From positions 62,001 to 126,000 of the forward strand of contig CAWIHB010000017.1 in NCBI GenBank assembly GCA_963835775.1: a DNA stretch of 64,000 nt. Direction: 5' to 3'. The stretch is from Palsa-504 sp963835775 (GTDB taxonomy: Bacteria > Actinomycetota > Actinomycetes > Streptosporangiales > Streptosporangiaceae). Below are positions 51,242 through 59,944 of the stretch, piece after piece. Made by a program: the position numbers and the translations under genes. Below the pieces are notes generated by a model. It was not told the DNA's origin. It saw nothing but the letters and a program-made list of their open reading frames with translations, and did not search any database. Numbering within the stretch: position 1 is the stretch's first letter; every line of letters starts with the position of its first letter.

Positions 51242-52849
51242 TCAAGACGCCCCCGGCGGGAGCGCGCTGGCCGGGATGCCGAACACCCCGGGCGGGGGGC
51301 ACGTCGCGCCCGCGTCGGGCGGCTGGGGGCCGGGCTTGGGGATGCCCGTGGTTTTCTTGTTCTTGATCTTCTGGGCCGCGGCCACCGCGGCCAGATATGC
51401 CTTGTCTTTGGTCTGCCAGACGGCCAGCGCGGCGTACTGCTGCTGGCACAGCTTCACGGCCGAGCTGATGTTGCCCACGGTCCGCTGCACCTGGGCCAGG
51501 CTGCCGGTGGCGTACGCGGTCTTGACTATCTGCTGGTAGTTGGAGGGCACCTGGTCCAGCTGCAGCGTGGTCTGCTGGTACGGGCTGGACAGGCTGACCC
51601 CGGCGATCTTCTGGTTGATGCCGCGGTAGATGACGACCTGGCCCTTGCTGTTCGCCGCGACGTAATACTGGTCCTGGGTCCATCGCCAGGCGATGTAGCC
51701 GCCGCCGATGATGACGGCCAGCAGGACCACCAGGGATGTGGTCACGATCGGCCAGCGGCGGCGGCTGCCGGCCGCCGGAGCCTCCCGGGTGCGCCGGGGC
51801 TGCGCCCGGTGGCTGCGCCGGCCGGGACCCCCTGGTGCGGTCTTCAGCCCCACCGGGCCGCTTCCGTTCTGGCTGGCCATGATCGTGATGTCGCCGGGGA
51901 ATCTCGGGTCCACGTCGTCGGTCACGGCCTGCTGGGGCGCGGTCCGCGCGGGCAGGTGCTCGTCGTGATGATCCCCGAGCCCGTCGTAGGCGGTCAGCGA
52001 GTCCAGGGTGTCCGCATGGTCCACCGGGGTCAGCCCGTTGGTCCCGTCCGCTCCGGGCCGCAGGTCGCCGAGGCTGACCGCGGCTCCGGCCAGGATCGGG
52101 GTGGTGGTCGGCGGCAGCTGCGAGGTGGCCTGGTCCACCACGTCAGCCACGATGCAGGTGATGTTGTCCGGGCCGCCGCCGTGGATGGCCAGGTCGATCA
52201 GCTGGCGGGTGGCGACCTCGAGGTCCTCGATGCCGGACAGCGTGTCCCGCAGCGTCTCGTCGCTGACCACGCCGGACAGGCCGTCCGAGCAGAGCAGGTA
52301 GCGGTCACCGGGCATGCTGTCGTGCACTGACAGGTCGGGCTCGGCGACCGACCGGCCGTCGAGCGCCCGCAGCAGCAGCGAGCGCTGCGGGTGGGTGGAC
52401 ACGTCATCGGCGCTGATCCGGCCCTCGTCGACCAGCGACTGGACCAGCGTGTGGTCGTGGGTGATCTGGTAGAGCTCGCCGTCCCGCAGCAGGTAGCCGC
52501 GGGAATCCCCGATGTGGCATACGGCCGCGTGGCCGTCCGACCACAGCAGCGCGGTCAGCGTGGTGCCCATGCCTTCGACGGCCGGGTTGGCCAGGATCTT
52601 GTCCTGCAGCCGGGAGTTCGCGTCGGCCACCGCGGCGGCGAGCTCCTGCAGCATGTCGCCGCCGGGCTGCTCCTGGTCAAGTTCCGCCATGGCCCCGATG
52701 GTCAGGGCGCTGGCCACCTCGCCGGCCGCGTGGCCACCCATCCCGTCGGCCACCGCGAGCAGGCGCGGCCCAGCGTACGCCGAGTCCTCGTTCCCCTCGC
52801 GGAGGAGGCCGACGTCCGAACGTACCGCGTAGCGGAGTACTAGTGTCAT
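51242..52849 (-). CDS. pstP: PP2C-family serine/threonine phosphatase PstP
   Basis: 535 residues from ATG 52849, which overlaps the fhaB stop (ATGA). PP2C domain (about 5-238) with RSDVGLLREGNEDSAYAG, LLAVADGMGGHAAGEVAS, GDSRGYLLRDG and GGPDNITCIVADV, which supply the metal-binding Asp residues. A long linker, TM helix (about 372-394) and an extracellular domain of about 140 residues with CPPPG near the end follow. It dephosphorylates PknA/PknB and their targets. Confidence 0.95.
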   Translation of the reverse strand: MTLVLRYAVRSDVGLLREGNEDSAYAGPRLLAVADGMGGHAAGEVASALTIGAMAELDQEQPGGDMLQELAAAVADANSRLQDKILANPAVEGMGTTLTALLWSDGHAAVCHIGDSRGYLLRDGELYQITHDHTLVQSLVDEGRISADDVSTHPQRSLLLRALDGRSVAEPDLSVHDSMPGDRYLLCSDGLSGVVSDETLRDTLSGIEDLEVATRQLIDLAIHGGGPDNITCIVADVVDQATSQLPPTTTPILAGAAVSLGDLRPGADGTNGLTPVDHADTLDSLTAYDGLGDHHDEHLPARTAPQQAVTDDVDPRFPGDITIMASQNGSGPVGLKTAPGGPGRRSHRAQPRRTREAPAAGSRRRWPIVTTSLVVLLAVIIGGGYIAWRWTQDQYYVAANSKGQVVIYRGINQKIAGVSLSSPYQQTTLQLDQVPSNYQQIVKTAYATGSLAQVQRTVGNISSAVKLCQQQYAALAVWQTKDKAYLAAVAAAQKIKNKKTTGIPKPGPQPPDAGATCPPPGVFGIPASALPPGAS

Positions 52850-53337
52850 CTGCGCAGTTCCAGAACGGTCTTTCCGATGCGGATGGGCACGCCCAGCGGC
52901 ACGGGGGTCGGCCGCGTCACCTTCTGCCGGTCCAGGTAGGTGCCGTTGGTCGAACCGAGATCCTCGACGATCCACTGACCATCCTGCGGGAAGATCCGGG
53001 CATGTCGGCTTGAAGCGTAGTCGTCGTTCAGCACTAGCGTGGCATCATTGGCCCGCCCCAGGGTGATCTGGTGCTGGCTAAGGTCCACGCTAGTGCCCTT
53101 GAGCGCGCCGGCCGTCACGACCAGGACGCGCGGCGAGCCGCGGCCGGCCCGCTGCGGCTTGGCCGGGCGGGCCGCGGGCGGCCGGAGCGCCTGGGTCTGG
53201 CGGCCCCGGCCCCGCCGGGGCGTGCCGGCCGGGCCGCCGAGCAGGTCAGTGCGCACCACGCCGATGGCCGCGATGACGAATAGCCACAGCACGGCCAGAA
53301 AGGCCAGCCTGATGATGGTGAGGGAGAGCTCGCTCAT
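52846..53337 (-). CDS. fhaB: FHA-domain protein FhaB (FipA)
   Basis: 163 residues. An N-terminal hydrophobic helix (about 7-27), a basic Pro/Arg linker, and a C-terminal FHA domain (about 70-162) with LGRANDATLVLNDDYASSRH and VEDLGSTNGTYLDRQ, the phosphothreonine-binding loops. In relatives FhaB links kinase signalling to the divisome. It overlaps pstP by 4 nt. Confidence 0.94.
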   Translation of the reverse strand: MSELSLTIIRLAFLAVLWLFVIAAIGVVRTDLLGGPAGTPRRGRGRQTQALRPPAARPAKPQRAGRGSPRVLVVTAGALKGTSVDLSQHQITLGRANDATLVLNDDYASSRHARIFPQDGQWIVEDLGSTNGTYLDRQKVTRPTPVPLGVPIRIGKTVLELRR

Positions 53338-53358
53338 CCGTGGCCACGTCCTCGGACC

Positions 53359-54168
53359 TTAGTAGGTGGTGCGTGCGTAGGCACTGCCCTGGCCGTCCTC
53401 GGGGTTCTGCCCGTCCTGGCGGAAAACCAGCGTGGTCCGGCCCAGCGAGACGTGCGTGCCGTCGCTGAGCACGACCCGCCGGACCGGCTGGCCGTTCACG
53501 AAGGTGCCATTGGTCGAGCCCAGGTCGACCAGGACGACCTGGCCATTCTCCACCCGCAGCTCGGCGTGGTGCCGGGACACGCCCGGATCTACCAGGCGCA
53601 GGTCGCAGTCCGTGCCCCGGCCGAGCAGGGTCACCGGGGTCTGCAGCTCGTAGGTGTGCTGGCTGCCATCGCCCGCGGGCGCGCCGGGGGCGCCGGGCCC
53701 GGAGACCAGCAGCCGCGGATGGCCGGGGAAGCCCGGCGCCGCCGACCGCGGCAGGTCGCTGGAGGGCAGCCTGATCTCGCCGCCCTCGACCGTCGAGCCG
53801 CGGATGACGCCGGACCTGATCCGGAACGTGCCCGTGGTCATATCGGGCACGCCCTCGAAGCGCATCCGCACCGGGCCGACGAACGAGTAGCCCTGCTCCT
53901 TGGCGTAGTCGCGGGCCAGGTTGGCCAGCTCGACGCCGAGGCTCTCGGCGTACACGTCGAGGCGGTCGTGGTCGGTCTCGGCCAGCTCAACGACAAAATC
54001 GTTCGGCACCAGCGTCCGGCCCTTGGCCACGATGGCCGCCCGGTCGTCCATTTCCCGCTGTACTGCGCTGGCCACCTCGACCGGTTGCAGCTCGGACCTG
54101 AAGGCACGCGCGAAGGCACCCTCAACCATGCCTTCCAGGCGACGCTCGAAGCGCTGCAGGACTCCCAA
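53359..54168 (-). CDS. fhaA: FHA-domain protein FhaA (DUF3662-FHA)
   Basis: 269 residues. N-terminal DUF3662 (about 1-115: GVLQRFERRLEGMVEGAFAR, GRTLVPNDFVVELA) and a C-terminal FHA domain (about 175-260) with LGRGTDCDLRLVDPGVSRHH and LVDLGSTNGTFVNGQ. The family N-terminus coincides with a TTG at 54166-54168 behind GGGAGGTGG, so a TTG start is inferred. FhaA is phosphorylated by PknB and binds the lipid-II flippase MviN in mycobacteria. It is the first gene of the operon. Confidence 0.94.
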   Translation of the reverse strand: MGVLQRFERRLEGMVEGAFARAFRSELQPVEVASAVQREMDDRAAIVAKGRTLVPNDFVVELAETDHDRLDVYAESLGVELANLARDYAKEQGYSFVGPVRMRFEGVPDMTTGTFRIRSGVIRGSTVEGGEIRLPSSDLPRSAAPGFPGHPRLLVSGPGAPGAPAGDGSQHTYELQTPVTLLGRGTDCDLRLVDPGVSRHHAELRVENGQVVLVDLGSTNGTFVNGQPVRRVVLSDGTHVSLGRTTLVFRQDGQNPEDGQGSAYARTTY

Positions 54169-54254
54169 CGTGCCACCTCCCTTCCCGTCCTTGCCCCCGA
54201 TCGTATCCGGGGCGCAGGAGCGCTCGCGGTCGTGCTAACCTACTTCCTGCCCCC

Positions 54255-54337
54255 GGGCGGGTGGCGGAACGGCAGACGCGCACGGTTCAGGTCCGTGTGT
54301 CCGAAAGGACGTGAGGGTTCAAATCCCTCCTCGCCCA
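54255..54337 (+). tRNA. tRNA-Leu (CAG anticodon)
   Basis: 83 nt with a long variable arm (TGTCCGAAAGGACG). Acceptor GGGCGGG pairs with CTCGCCC; anticodon stem CACGG/CCGTG encloses TTCAGGT (CAG). Discriminator A54337, CCA not encoded. A tRNA-Leu directly behind fhaA is part of the conserved order. Confidence 0.96.
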
Positions 54338-54393
54338 CATATTTGTACCTCTGTTACCTCGTGCCCTAGGGCGTAACGGGTGTCCCGGTCCAT

Positions 54394-54924
54394 TCAGGGC
54401 ACGATGATGACTGGGCAGCGGGCGTGGCGAGCGAGCCAGCCGGACACCGAGCCCGCAAGTCGGTGCCAGATATGCGCGGGCGCTCCGATTACCAGTGCGT
54501 CGGCGCTGAATTCATCGGCGGCGGCGGCGAGTTCCCTAGCTGGGCTGCCGCGCCTGGTACGGACGTGCACGTCGATATCGGCGTGCCCGGTCACCTGGTC
54601 GAGTTCGGAAAGCAGCCAGCGGTCCAGCGCGTCGGCGTCGCGTGGCACTCCCACCACCTGCCCGGTCAGCGGCTCGCAGTAGACCCCTGACGAGCAGACA
54701 TACACGATGAGCAGCGGCCGTCCGAGCCGCAGGGCCAAGCCGGCCGCGTAGGCCAGGGCGTTGCGGCTGGGGGCGGACCCGTCGTAACCCGCCACCACGG
54801 GGTGCTCGAGCCGGAGGGCGGGTACCGCCTGCTCGGCCCGGCTGTCCGGCCGTTTGGCCGGCTGATCCGGCCGGTCCGGCTGGGGATGCCGGTCCGGTGA
54901 TGGGCTTGACTCTGCCTGGTCCAT
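54394..54924 (-). CDS. Universal stress protein (UspA family)
   Basis: 176 residues. A Pro/Arg/Asp-rich N-terminal extension (about 1-40), then a single Usp domain: VVAGYDGSAPSRNALAYAA, LLIVYVCSSG, HVRTRRGSPARELAAAADE, DALVIGAPAHIWHRLAGSVS and ARCPVIIVP. The G-2x-G-9x-G(S/T) nucleotide motif is partly present (GAPAHIWHRLAGSVS), with Ala for the second Gly, so ATP binding is uncertain. Role in stress or dormancy is a family-level inference. Confidence 0.88.
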   Translation of the reverse strand: MDQAESSPSPDRHPQPDRPDQPAKRPDSRAEQAVPALRLEHPVVAGYDGSAPSRNALAYAAGLALRLGRPLLIVYVCSSGVYCEPLTGQVVGVPRDADALDRWLLSELDQVTGHADIDVHVRTRRGSPARELAAAADEFSADALVIGAPAHIWHRLAGSVSGWLARHARCPVIIVP

Positions 54925-55048
54925 AGTCCGCGTCCTAGCGGAAGACCGTTTCCTTAACAGCCATACCGTGATGATTGCCCCGGATGAACGGCCTTACTCG
55001 TATTTGAAAAGCACTATAGATGAGGACCGGCCCATACGGTGGGTACTC

Positions 55049-55318
55049 GTGGACGCGTTGTTAGAGGAACTGGCCGCGATCACCGGCCCGGAGCACGTGC
55101 TCACCGATCCGGACCTGACCGGGGGGTACGCCACGGACTGGACCCGCAGGTTCCGCGGCGCGGCCCGGTGCGTGGTCCGCCCCGGGGCGACCGCCGAGGT
55201 GGCCGCGGTGCTGGCGGCCTGCTCGGCGGAGATTGCGGTCATGCGTGCGGTTAAGTCGGCCTTTGACCCGGCCGGAATCCTCAACCCTGACGCGCTCTTC
55301 CCACCCGGAACCGGCTGA
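55049..55318 (+). pseudogene. Internally deleted FAD-linked oxidase (GlcD-type) remnant
   Basis: The N-terminal text LLEELAAITGPEHVLTDPDL, TDWTRRFRG and VVRPGATAEVAAVLAACSAE is the start of an FAD_binding_4 oxidase. It jumps directly to VMRAVKSAFDPAGILNPDAL, the extreme C-terminus of the same family (normally about 450 residues). About 350 residues, including most of the FAD site and the catalytic domain, are missing at about 55230, yet the frame is kept. Likely start is GTG 55049; a longer frame runs from 54968. Product, if made, cannot be an active enzyme. Confidence 0.75.
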
Positions 55319-55335
55319 CGTGGCACGATGTTCAG

Positions 55336-57210
55336 GTGACCGCAGAGCAGGCGTGGATCGCCGGCCACCGCGCTGACGCGACGGCGCGGGCCGTGATCAA
55401 GTGCGCGGCCGACGCGATCGTCGCGTTCGGCACCGACCGGACGGTCATGCTGTGGAACCCGGCCGCCGAGCGGATGTTCGGCTGGTCGGCGGCCGAGGTG
55501 GTGGGCCTGGAGCCGCAGGTCATCCCCGAAGAGCTGAAGGCCGAGCACAACGCGGTCCTGGAACGGGTCCGCGGCGGCGGCCAGATCTCCTTCGCCACCC
55601 GCCGGATCCGCAAGGACAGCACGATCATCGACCTGCGCATCGACACCAGCGCCCTGCTCGACAGCGCCGGTGAGGTGACCGGCTGGGTTAACGTCTGCCA
55701 TCAGACCGGCGAGGACGATGTGGTCCGGCACTACATGGCCGAACGGGCCCGGGTGGTGCGCAGGCTCGGCGACGTGGTGGCCGACATGAACGCCCAGCGG
55801 GACCTGGAGTCGGTGCTTGACCGTATCGCCGCCAGCCTGCGCGAGCTGACCAGCGCCGATGCGGGCGGCTTCGTGATCATCGAGGACGACATGCTCAAGC
55901 TGGTCAGCACGGCCGGGCTGCCCGCCCGGCTGCGCGGCCGGACCGCCACCCTGTCCCGCAGCCTGGTCGGCGAGCTGATGCAGTCAGGCAAGACGGTCAT
56001 GATGGCGACCAGGGAGTCGGGCAACTTCGACGACCTGATCTGGTCGGCGCTGCCGGGGCTGCACACCATCGCGCTCAGCCTGTCGCACGTGGCGGGCAAG
56101 CCCTACGGGGCGCTGTACGCGCTGTACAGCCGGCGCAGGCTCAGCCACGTCGAGCTCGAGCTGCTCGAGCTGCTGGCCGGGCACGCCGGCGTGGCGCTGA
56201 CCAACGCCATGGCCTTCGAGGAGGTGGTCAAGCAGCGTGCCCACGAGCGGGCCGTGATCGACGGCAGCGCGGACGGCATCGCCGTGCTCGACGCCGCCGG
56301 CCTGGTCCGGCAGTGGAACCCGGCCGCGCACCGGATCACCGGCACGCCCGCCCAGGCCGCGATCGGCAAGCCGCCGCCGTTCCCGCTGCCCGAGCCGGAC
56401 GCGATGCTCACCCACAAGCTGCCGAACGGCCGCTGGCTCGACGTGCTGTGCACCGCCCTGCCCGACGGCGACGAGCTGGTCATCGACTTCCGTGACGTCA
56501 CCGCGGCCAAGGAGCTCGAAGAGGCCAAGGACCTGTTCCTGGCCACCACCAGCCACGAGCTGCGCACCCCGATCACCGTGGTGCAGGGCTTCGCCAGCAC
56601 GCTGGCCAGCCGGTGGGATCAGCTCGCCGACCCCGAGCGGCGGGCCGCGGTACGGACCATTGCCGAGCGGGCCGGCTCGCTCGGCCGGCTGGTGGAGCAG
56701 CTGCTGCTCGGCGCCCGGGCCGGCGCCGACCAGCTGCCGGTCAGCAACGGCCCGTTCGACCTGGCCGCCGTGCTGCGCGGCGCCGCCACCGCGTTCCGGC
56801 CGCTGTCGGACAAGCACGCGGTGGTGGCCGACATCGCCGACGACCTGCCCGCGGCCAGCGGCGACACGATGGCTACCGACATCATCGTGGGCCAGCTGCT
56901 CGAGAACGCCTTCAAGTACTCACCGGACGGCGGCACCGTCACGGTGCGGGCCCAGGTAAACGGGGACTGGATCGAGGTCACGGTCGAGGACGAGGGCATC
57001 GGCATCACCGACGGGGATCACGAGCGCATCTTCGACCGGTTCTTCCAGGGCGAGACCGGCGACCGCCGCCGGTTCGGCGGCGTCGGCATAGGCCTGTTCA
57101 TCGTCCGCCGCCTGGCCGAGGCCCAGCAAGGCGAGATCACCGCCCGCTCCCGTCCCTCCGGCGGCACCGCCATGCGCCTGCGCCTGCACCCCGCCCCCGC
57201 CAGGCCCTGA
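55336..57210 (+). CDS. PAS-GAF-PAS sensor histidine kinase
   Basis: 624 residues, GTG start, no TM helix. PAS 1 (about 15-125) with VIKCAADAIVAFGTDRTVML, GAF (about 150-295) with DLESVLDRIAASLRELTSAD, PAS 2 (about 305-390) with VIDGSADGIAVLDAAG, HisKA with phospho-acceptor in TTSHELRTPITVVQGFA (about 402-418) and HATPase_c with ENAFKYSPDGG, DEGIGI and FGGVGIGLFIVRRL. It is a cytoplasmic sensor, probably of redox, gas or ligand cues. No response-regulator gene is adjacent. Confidence 0.9.
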   Translation: MTAEQAWIAGHRADATARAVIKCAADAIVAFGTDRTVMLWNPAAERMFGWSAAEVVGLEPQVIPEELKAEHNAVLERVRGGGQISFATRRIRKDSTIIDLRIDTSALLDSAGEVTGWVNVCHQTGEDDVVRHYMAERARVVRRLGDVVADMNAQRDLESVLDRIAASLRELTSADAGGFVIIEDDMLKLVSTAGLPARLRGRTATLSRSLVGELMQSGKTVMMATRESGNFDDLIWSALPGLHTIALSLSHVAGKPYGALYALYSRRRLSHVELELLELLAGHAGVALTNAMAFEEVVKQRAHERAVIDGSADGIAVLDAAGLVRQWNPAAHRITGTPAQAAIGKPPPFPLPEPDAMLTHKLPNGRWLDVLCTALPDGDELVIDFRDVTAAKELEEAKDLFLATTSHELRTPITVVQGFASTLASRWDQLADPERRAAVRTIAERAGSLGRLVEQLLLGARAGADQLPVSNGPFDLAAVLRGAATAFRPLSDKHAVVADIADDLPAASGDTMATDIIVGQLLENAFKYSPDGGTVTVRAQVNGDWIEVTVEDEGIGITDGDHERIFDRFFQGETGDRRRFGGVGIGLFIVRRLAEAQQGEITARSRPSGGTAMRLRLHPAPARP

Positions 57211-57257
57211 GCGGGTGCGCGCGCGAAGCCATCGCGTCCCGCCCTGGGTTGGAGGGG

Positions 57258-58070
57258 TCAGTCGGCGGTGTGGTCGGCTTCTTCGGGGACGTCGCGCTTG
57301 CGCGGCTCGCCGCCGGTGGCCACCAGGTAGGCGTCAACGATGCCGGGCACGTCCTCGCCCTGCATCACGATCTCGCCCTTCTCCAGCCAGATGACCCGGT
57401 TGCAGCTGGCCTCGATCTCGGCCAGGTTGTGCGCGACCAGGAACACCGTGCCCGCCTCCCCGCGCAGCTGCACGATCTTGTCGTGGCTCTTGGTCCGGAA
57501 GGCGGCGTCCCCGGTGGCCAGCGCCTCATCGATCATCAGGATCTCGTGGGTCTTGGCCGCGGCGATGGAGAACCGCAGCCGCTGCGCCATACCGGTGGAG
57601 TAGGTGCGCATCGGGTAGTCGACGAAGCTGCCGACCCCGGAGAAGTCCACGATGGACTGGTAGCTGTCCTTGACCTCCTGCGGGCTCATGCCCATGGCCA
57701 GGCAGCCGAGCACGATGTTCCGCTCGCCGGTCAGGTCGTCGAGCAGCGCCGCGTTGACGCCGAGCAGGGCGGCCTGCCCGCTGGTGTAGACGCAGCCCCG
57801 CTCGGGCGGCAGCAGGCCGGCGATGGCCTGCAGCAGGGTGGACTTGCCCGAACCGTTCCGGCCGATGATGCCGATGGCGTCGCCGTGGTTGACCACGAAA
57901 GAGACGCCCCGGATGGCGTGCACCTCGCGGATCGAGGGCCGGCGCTGGCGCTTGACCAGCCGCATCAGCGCGGTCGCCGCCGTTCCCTTGTCGCCGCCCG
58001 CGCCGTAGACGCGGTAAACGACATGCAGGGCATCGACGATCACGGTGGGGTCGGCGTTACCCACGGCCAT
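57258..58070 (-). CDS. ABC transporter ATP-binding protein (Wzt/TagH-like)
   Basis: 270 residues from ATG 58070; a longer frame to 58121 lacks family homology. Walker A IIGRNGSGKSTLLQAIAG near 72, signature variant YSTGMAQRLRFSIAAAKT in place of LSGGQ, Walker B ILMIDEALATGDAAF, and VFLVAHNLAEIEASCNRVIW. These features typify polysaccharide/teichoic acid exporter ATPases. Its permease (TagG/Wzm-like) is not next door, although glycosyltransferases follow within 2 kb. Substrate likely a cell-surface glycan. Confidence 0.88.
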   Translation of the reverse strand: MAVGNADPTVIVDALHVVYRVYGAGGDKGTAATALMRLVKRQRRPSIREVHAIRGVSFVVNHGDAIGIIGRNGSGKSTLLQAIAGLLPPERGCVYTSGQAALLGVNAALLDDLTGERNIVLGCLAMGMSPQEVKDSYQSIVDFSGVGSFVDYPMRTYSTGMAQRLRFSIAAAKTHEILMIDEALATGDAAFRTKSHDKIVQLRGEAGTVFLVAHNLAEIEASCNRVIWLEKGEIVMQGEDVPGIVDAYLVATGGEPRKRDVPEEADHTAD

Positions 58071-58302
58071 ACCTCGCTTCGGCCGGCCGGGAGGCCACGA
58101 ACCCTGGCCACGAGCGCACAACTGTCACCCTGTGACGTTACCGTGCCCGGGGCAGAGAATCAGAGCCACCAGCGGTTTGCCTGGGGCGCCGTTACCGCTG
58201 CGATATCTGCGGTGTTGACGTGTTTCCAGCACGCCGGGACCGGGCATCCTCCCGCTCGTACCGGGTTCGCGCAAAGGTCGGACAAAGGTCCTGGGGCTGG
58301 CG

Positions 58303-58740
58303 TTGGAGGTGACTGAGTCGAGCGTCCTACTGCTCCCGTTCACTGCGGCAAGTGTCGGCGTGGCCCGGCGGCGTTTGGTGTCTGACCTCATCGGAGCGGG
58401 CATCTATGATTCCACCGTTACCGACGCCGCGCTGGTGATCAGCGAGCTGCTGAGCAACGCCTTGCAGCACGCCGAGCCGCGGCCCGATTCCGGGATCCGC
58501 GTGGCCTGGCACTTCGACACCGACAGCGTCCGGGTCTCGGTCAGCGACGGCGGCGGGCCGACCAGGCCCCAGCTCGGCGAGCCGACCCAGTACACCACCG
58601 GCGGCCGAGGCCTGCGCATCGTGGACCGGCTGTGCCGGTCCTGGGGCACCGGCAGCGACCACGACGGCACCACCGTGTGGGCGGAGATCCAGCTCCCGCA
58701 GATGACCGCCGCCGCCGCCGTGCCGGCTGCGGTGACGTAG
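58303..58740 (+). CDS. Anti-sigma-factor-like ATP-binding protein (HATPase_c_2)
   Basis: 145 residues from TTG 58303; GTG 58309 (VTESSVLLLPF) is an alternative. RsbW-type fold: VARRRLVSDLIGAGI, DAALVISELLSNALQHAEP (N-box), VSVSDGGGPTRP (G1) and TTGGRGLRIVDRLCRSWG (G2). A STAS protein gene follows 100 nt later in the same direction, so the two may form a partner-switching pair, but no sigma factor is adjacent. Confidence 0.85.
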   Translation: MEVTESSVLLLPFTAASVGVARRRLVSDLIGAGIYDSTVTDAALVISELLSNALQHAEPRPDSGIRVAWHFDTDSVRVSVSDGGGPTRPQLGEPTQYTTGGRGLRIVDRLCRSWGTGSDHDGTTVWAEIQLPQMTAAAAVPAAVT

Positions 58741-58841
58741 GGCATAGCGGCCAGCAGGCCGTCGTTCGGTGAGCGAACTCTCAGCTTGCGCTCAACCTAG
58801 TTACCTGGCTTCGCGGCCCGCATCGCGGTAAGGTTCGGCTC

Positions 58842-59207
58842 GTGGAGCTAAATGTCTCGAGTCGATTTCACGATGATCACACGATCGTGACCATTTGCGG
58901 TGAGATCGATCTTTATACTGCTCCGCGGCTGCACAGCGAGCTGGCCGGCCTGCTGGCCGACGATATGCCCGCCCGGGTGGTCATCGACATGTCCGGCGTG
59001 GAGTTCTGCGACTCGACCGGCATGAACGTGCTGCTTTCCTGCCTGCGCCGGGCGCGTGAGCGGGGCGGAGAGCTGGAGATCGCGGCCCCCAAGCCCGCGG
59101 TGCGCAAGATTCTTCAGGTCACCGGGCTCGACTCGGTATTCACGCTGGTCGAGGACGTGGACTCGCGTGGGCTGGCCCGGCAGAAGCCCGCGGTGCCGCA
59201 CAACTAA
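58842..59207 (+). CDS. STAS-domain anti-sigma factor antagonist
   Basis: 121 residues, GTG start. RsbV/SpoIIAA-like STAS fold: VTICGEIDLYTAPRLHSELA, RVVIDMSGVEFCDSTGMNVL with the phosphorylatable Ser in DSTGM, and VRKILQVTGLDSVF. It would be inactivated by phosphorylation from an RsbW-type kinase and reactivated by a PP2C phosphatase. The anti-sigma-like ATPase gene just upstream is the obvious partner. Confidence 0.93.
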   Translation: MELNVSSRFHDDHTIVTICGEIDLYTAPRLHSELAGLLADDMPARVVIDMSGVEFCDSTGMNVLLSCLRRARERGGELEIAAPKPAVRKILQVTGLDSVFTLVEDVDSRGLARQKPAVPHN

Positions 59208-59233
59208 CCCACCGTTGACCTAAGATCGGCCCC

Positions 59234-59944
59234 ATGTCAAGAGGGTCGCTGCCGGACGGCGTCGCGGTGGTCATCCCGGCCAGGAATGAGGCCGACCGTA
59301 TCCAGGCCACGGTGACGGCCGCGGCCGGGCTGCCGGGCGTCGGGGTGGTCGTGGTCGTCGACGACGGCTCCCGGGATGCCACGGGCCAGGCGGCGCGGCG
59401 GGCCGGCGCAGTGGTGACCCGGCACGCCAGGAACCGGGGCAAGAGCGCCGCGATGGAAACCGGCGCCGAGGCGGTGCGCCTGCTGGACCAGCGGGAACAA
59501 CGCCAGCGTCCGCGGCACCTGCTGTTCCTCGACGCTGACCTGGGCGACACCGCAGCCCAGGCTGGTCCGCTCATCGAGCCGGTCCTGGCCGGGACGGCGG
59601 ACATGACCATCGCCATCTTCACCTCTATCGTCAAGCTCGGCGGGCACGGCCTGGTCGTCGGCCTGTCCGGGACCGGCATCCGCCGGGCCGTCGGCTGGCG
59701 GCCGGTCCAGCCGCTGAACGGGCAGCGCTGCCTGACCCGGGCGGCTTTCGAGGCCGCCCGGCCGCTGGCCCGCGGCTGGGGCGCCGAAACCGGGCTGACC
59801 ATCGATCTGCTGCGCCGGGGCCTGCGGGTCTCCGAGGTCCAGGTCGAGATGGCGCACCGGGCCACCGGCACCGGCCTGCGCGCCCAGCTGCACCGCGCGC
59901 ACCAGCTCGCCGACGTGGCCAGGGCGCTCGCCACGCGCCTATGA
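59234..59944 (+). CDS. Family 2 glycosyltransferase
   Basis: 236 residues. GT-A fold: VAVVIPARNEADRIQATV, VVVVVDDGSRDAT, NRGKSAAMETGAEA and the metal-binding LLFLDADLGD. No C-terminal membrane helices. It resembles polyprenyl-phosphate glycosyltransferases (DPM1-like or GPGS-like). Its end overlaps the next gene by 4 nt, so it probably supplies a lipid-linked sugar donor to the two membrane enzymes that follow. Confidence 0.88.
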   Translation: MSRGSLPDGVAVVIPARNEADRIQATVTAAAGLPGVGVVVVVDDGSRDATGQAARRAGAVVTRHARNRGKSAAMETGAEAVRLLDQREQRQRPRHLLFLDADLGDTAAQAGPLIEPVLAGTADMTIAIFTSIVKLGGHGLVVGLSGTGIRRAVGWRPVQPLNGQRCLTRAAFEAARPLARGWGAETGLTIDLLRRGLRVSEVQVEMAHRATGTGLRAQLHRAHQLADVARALATRL

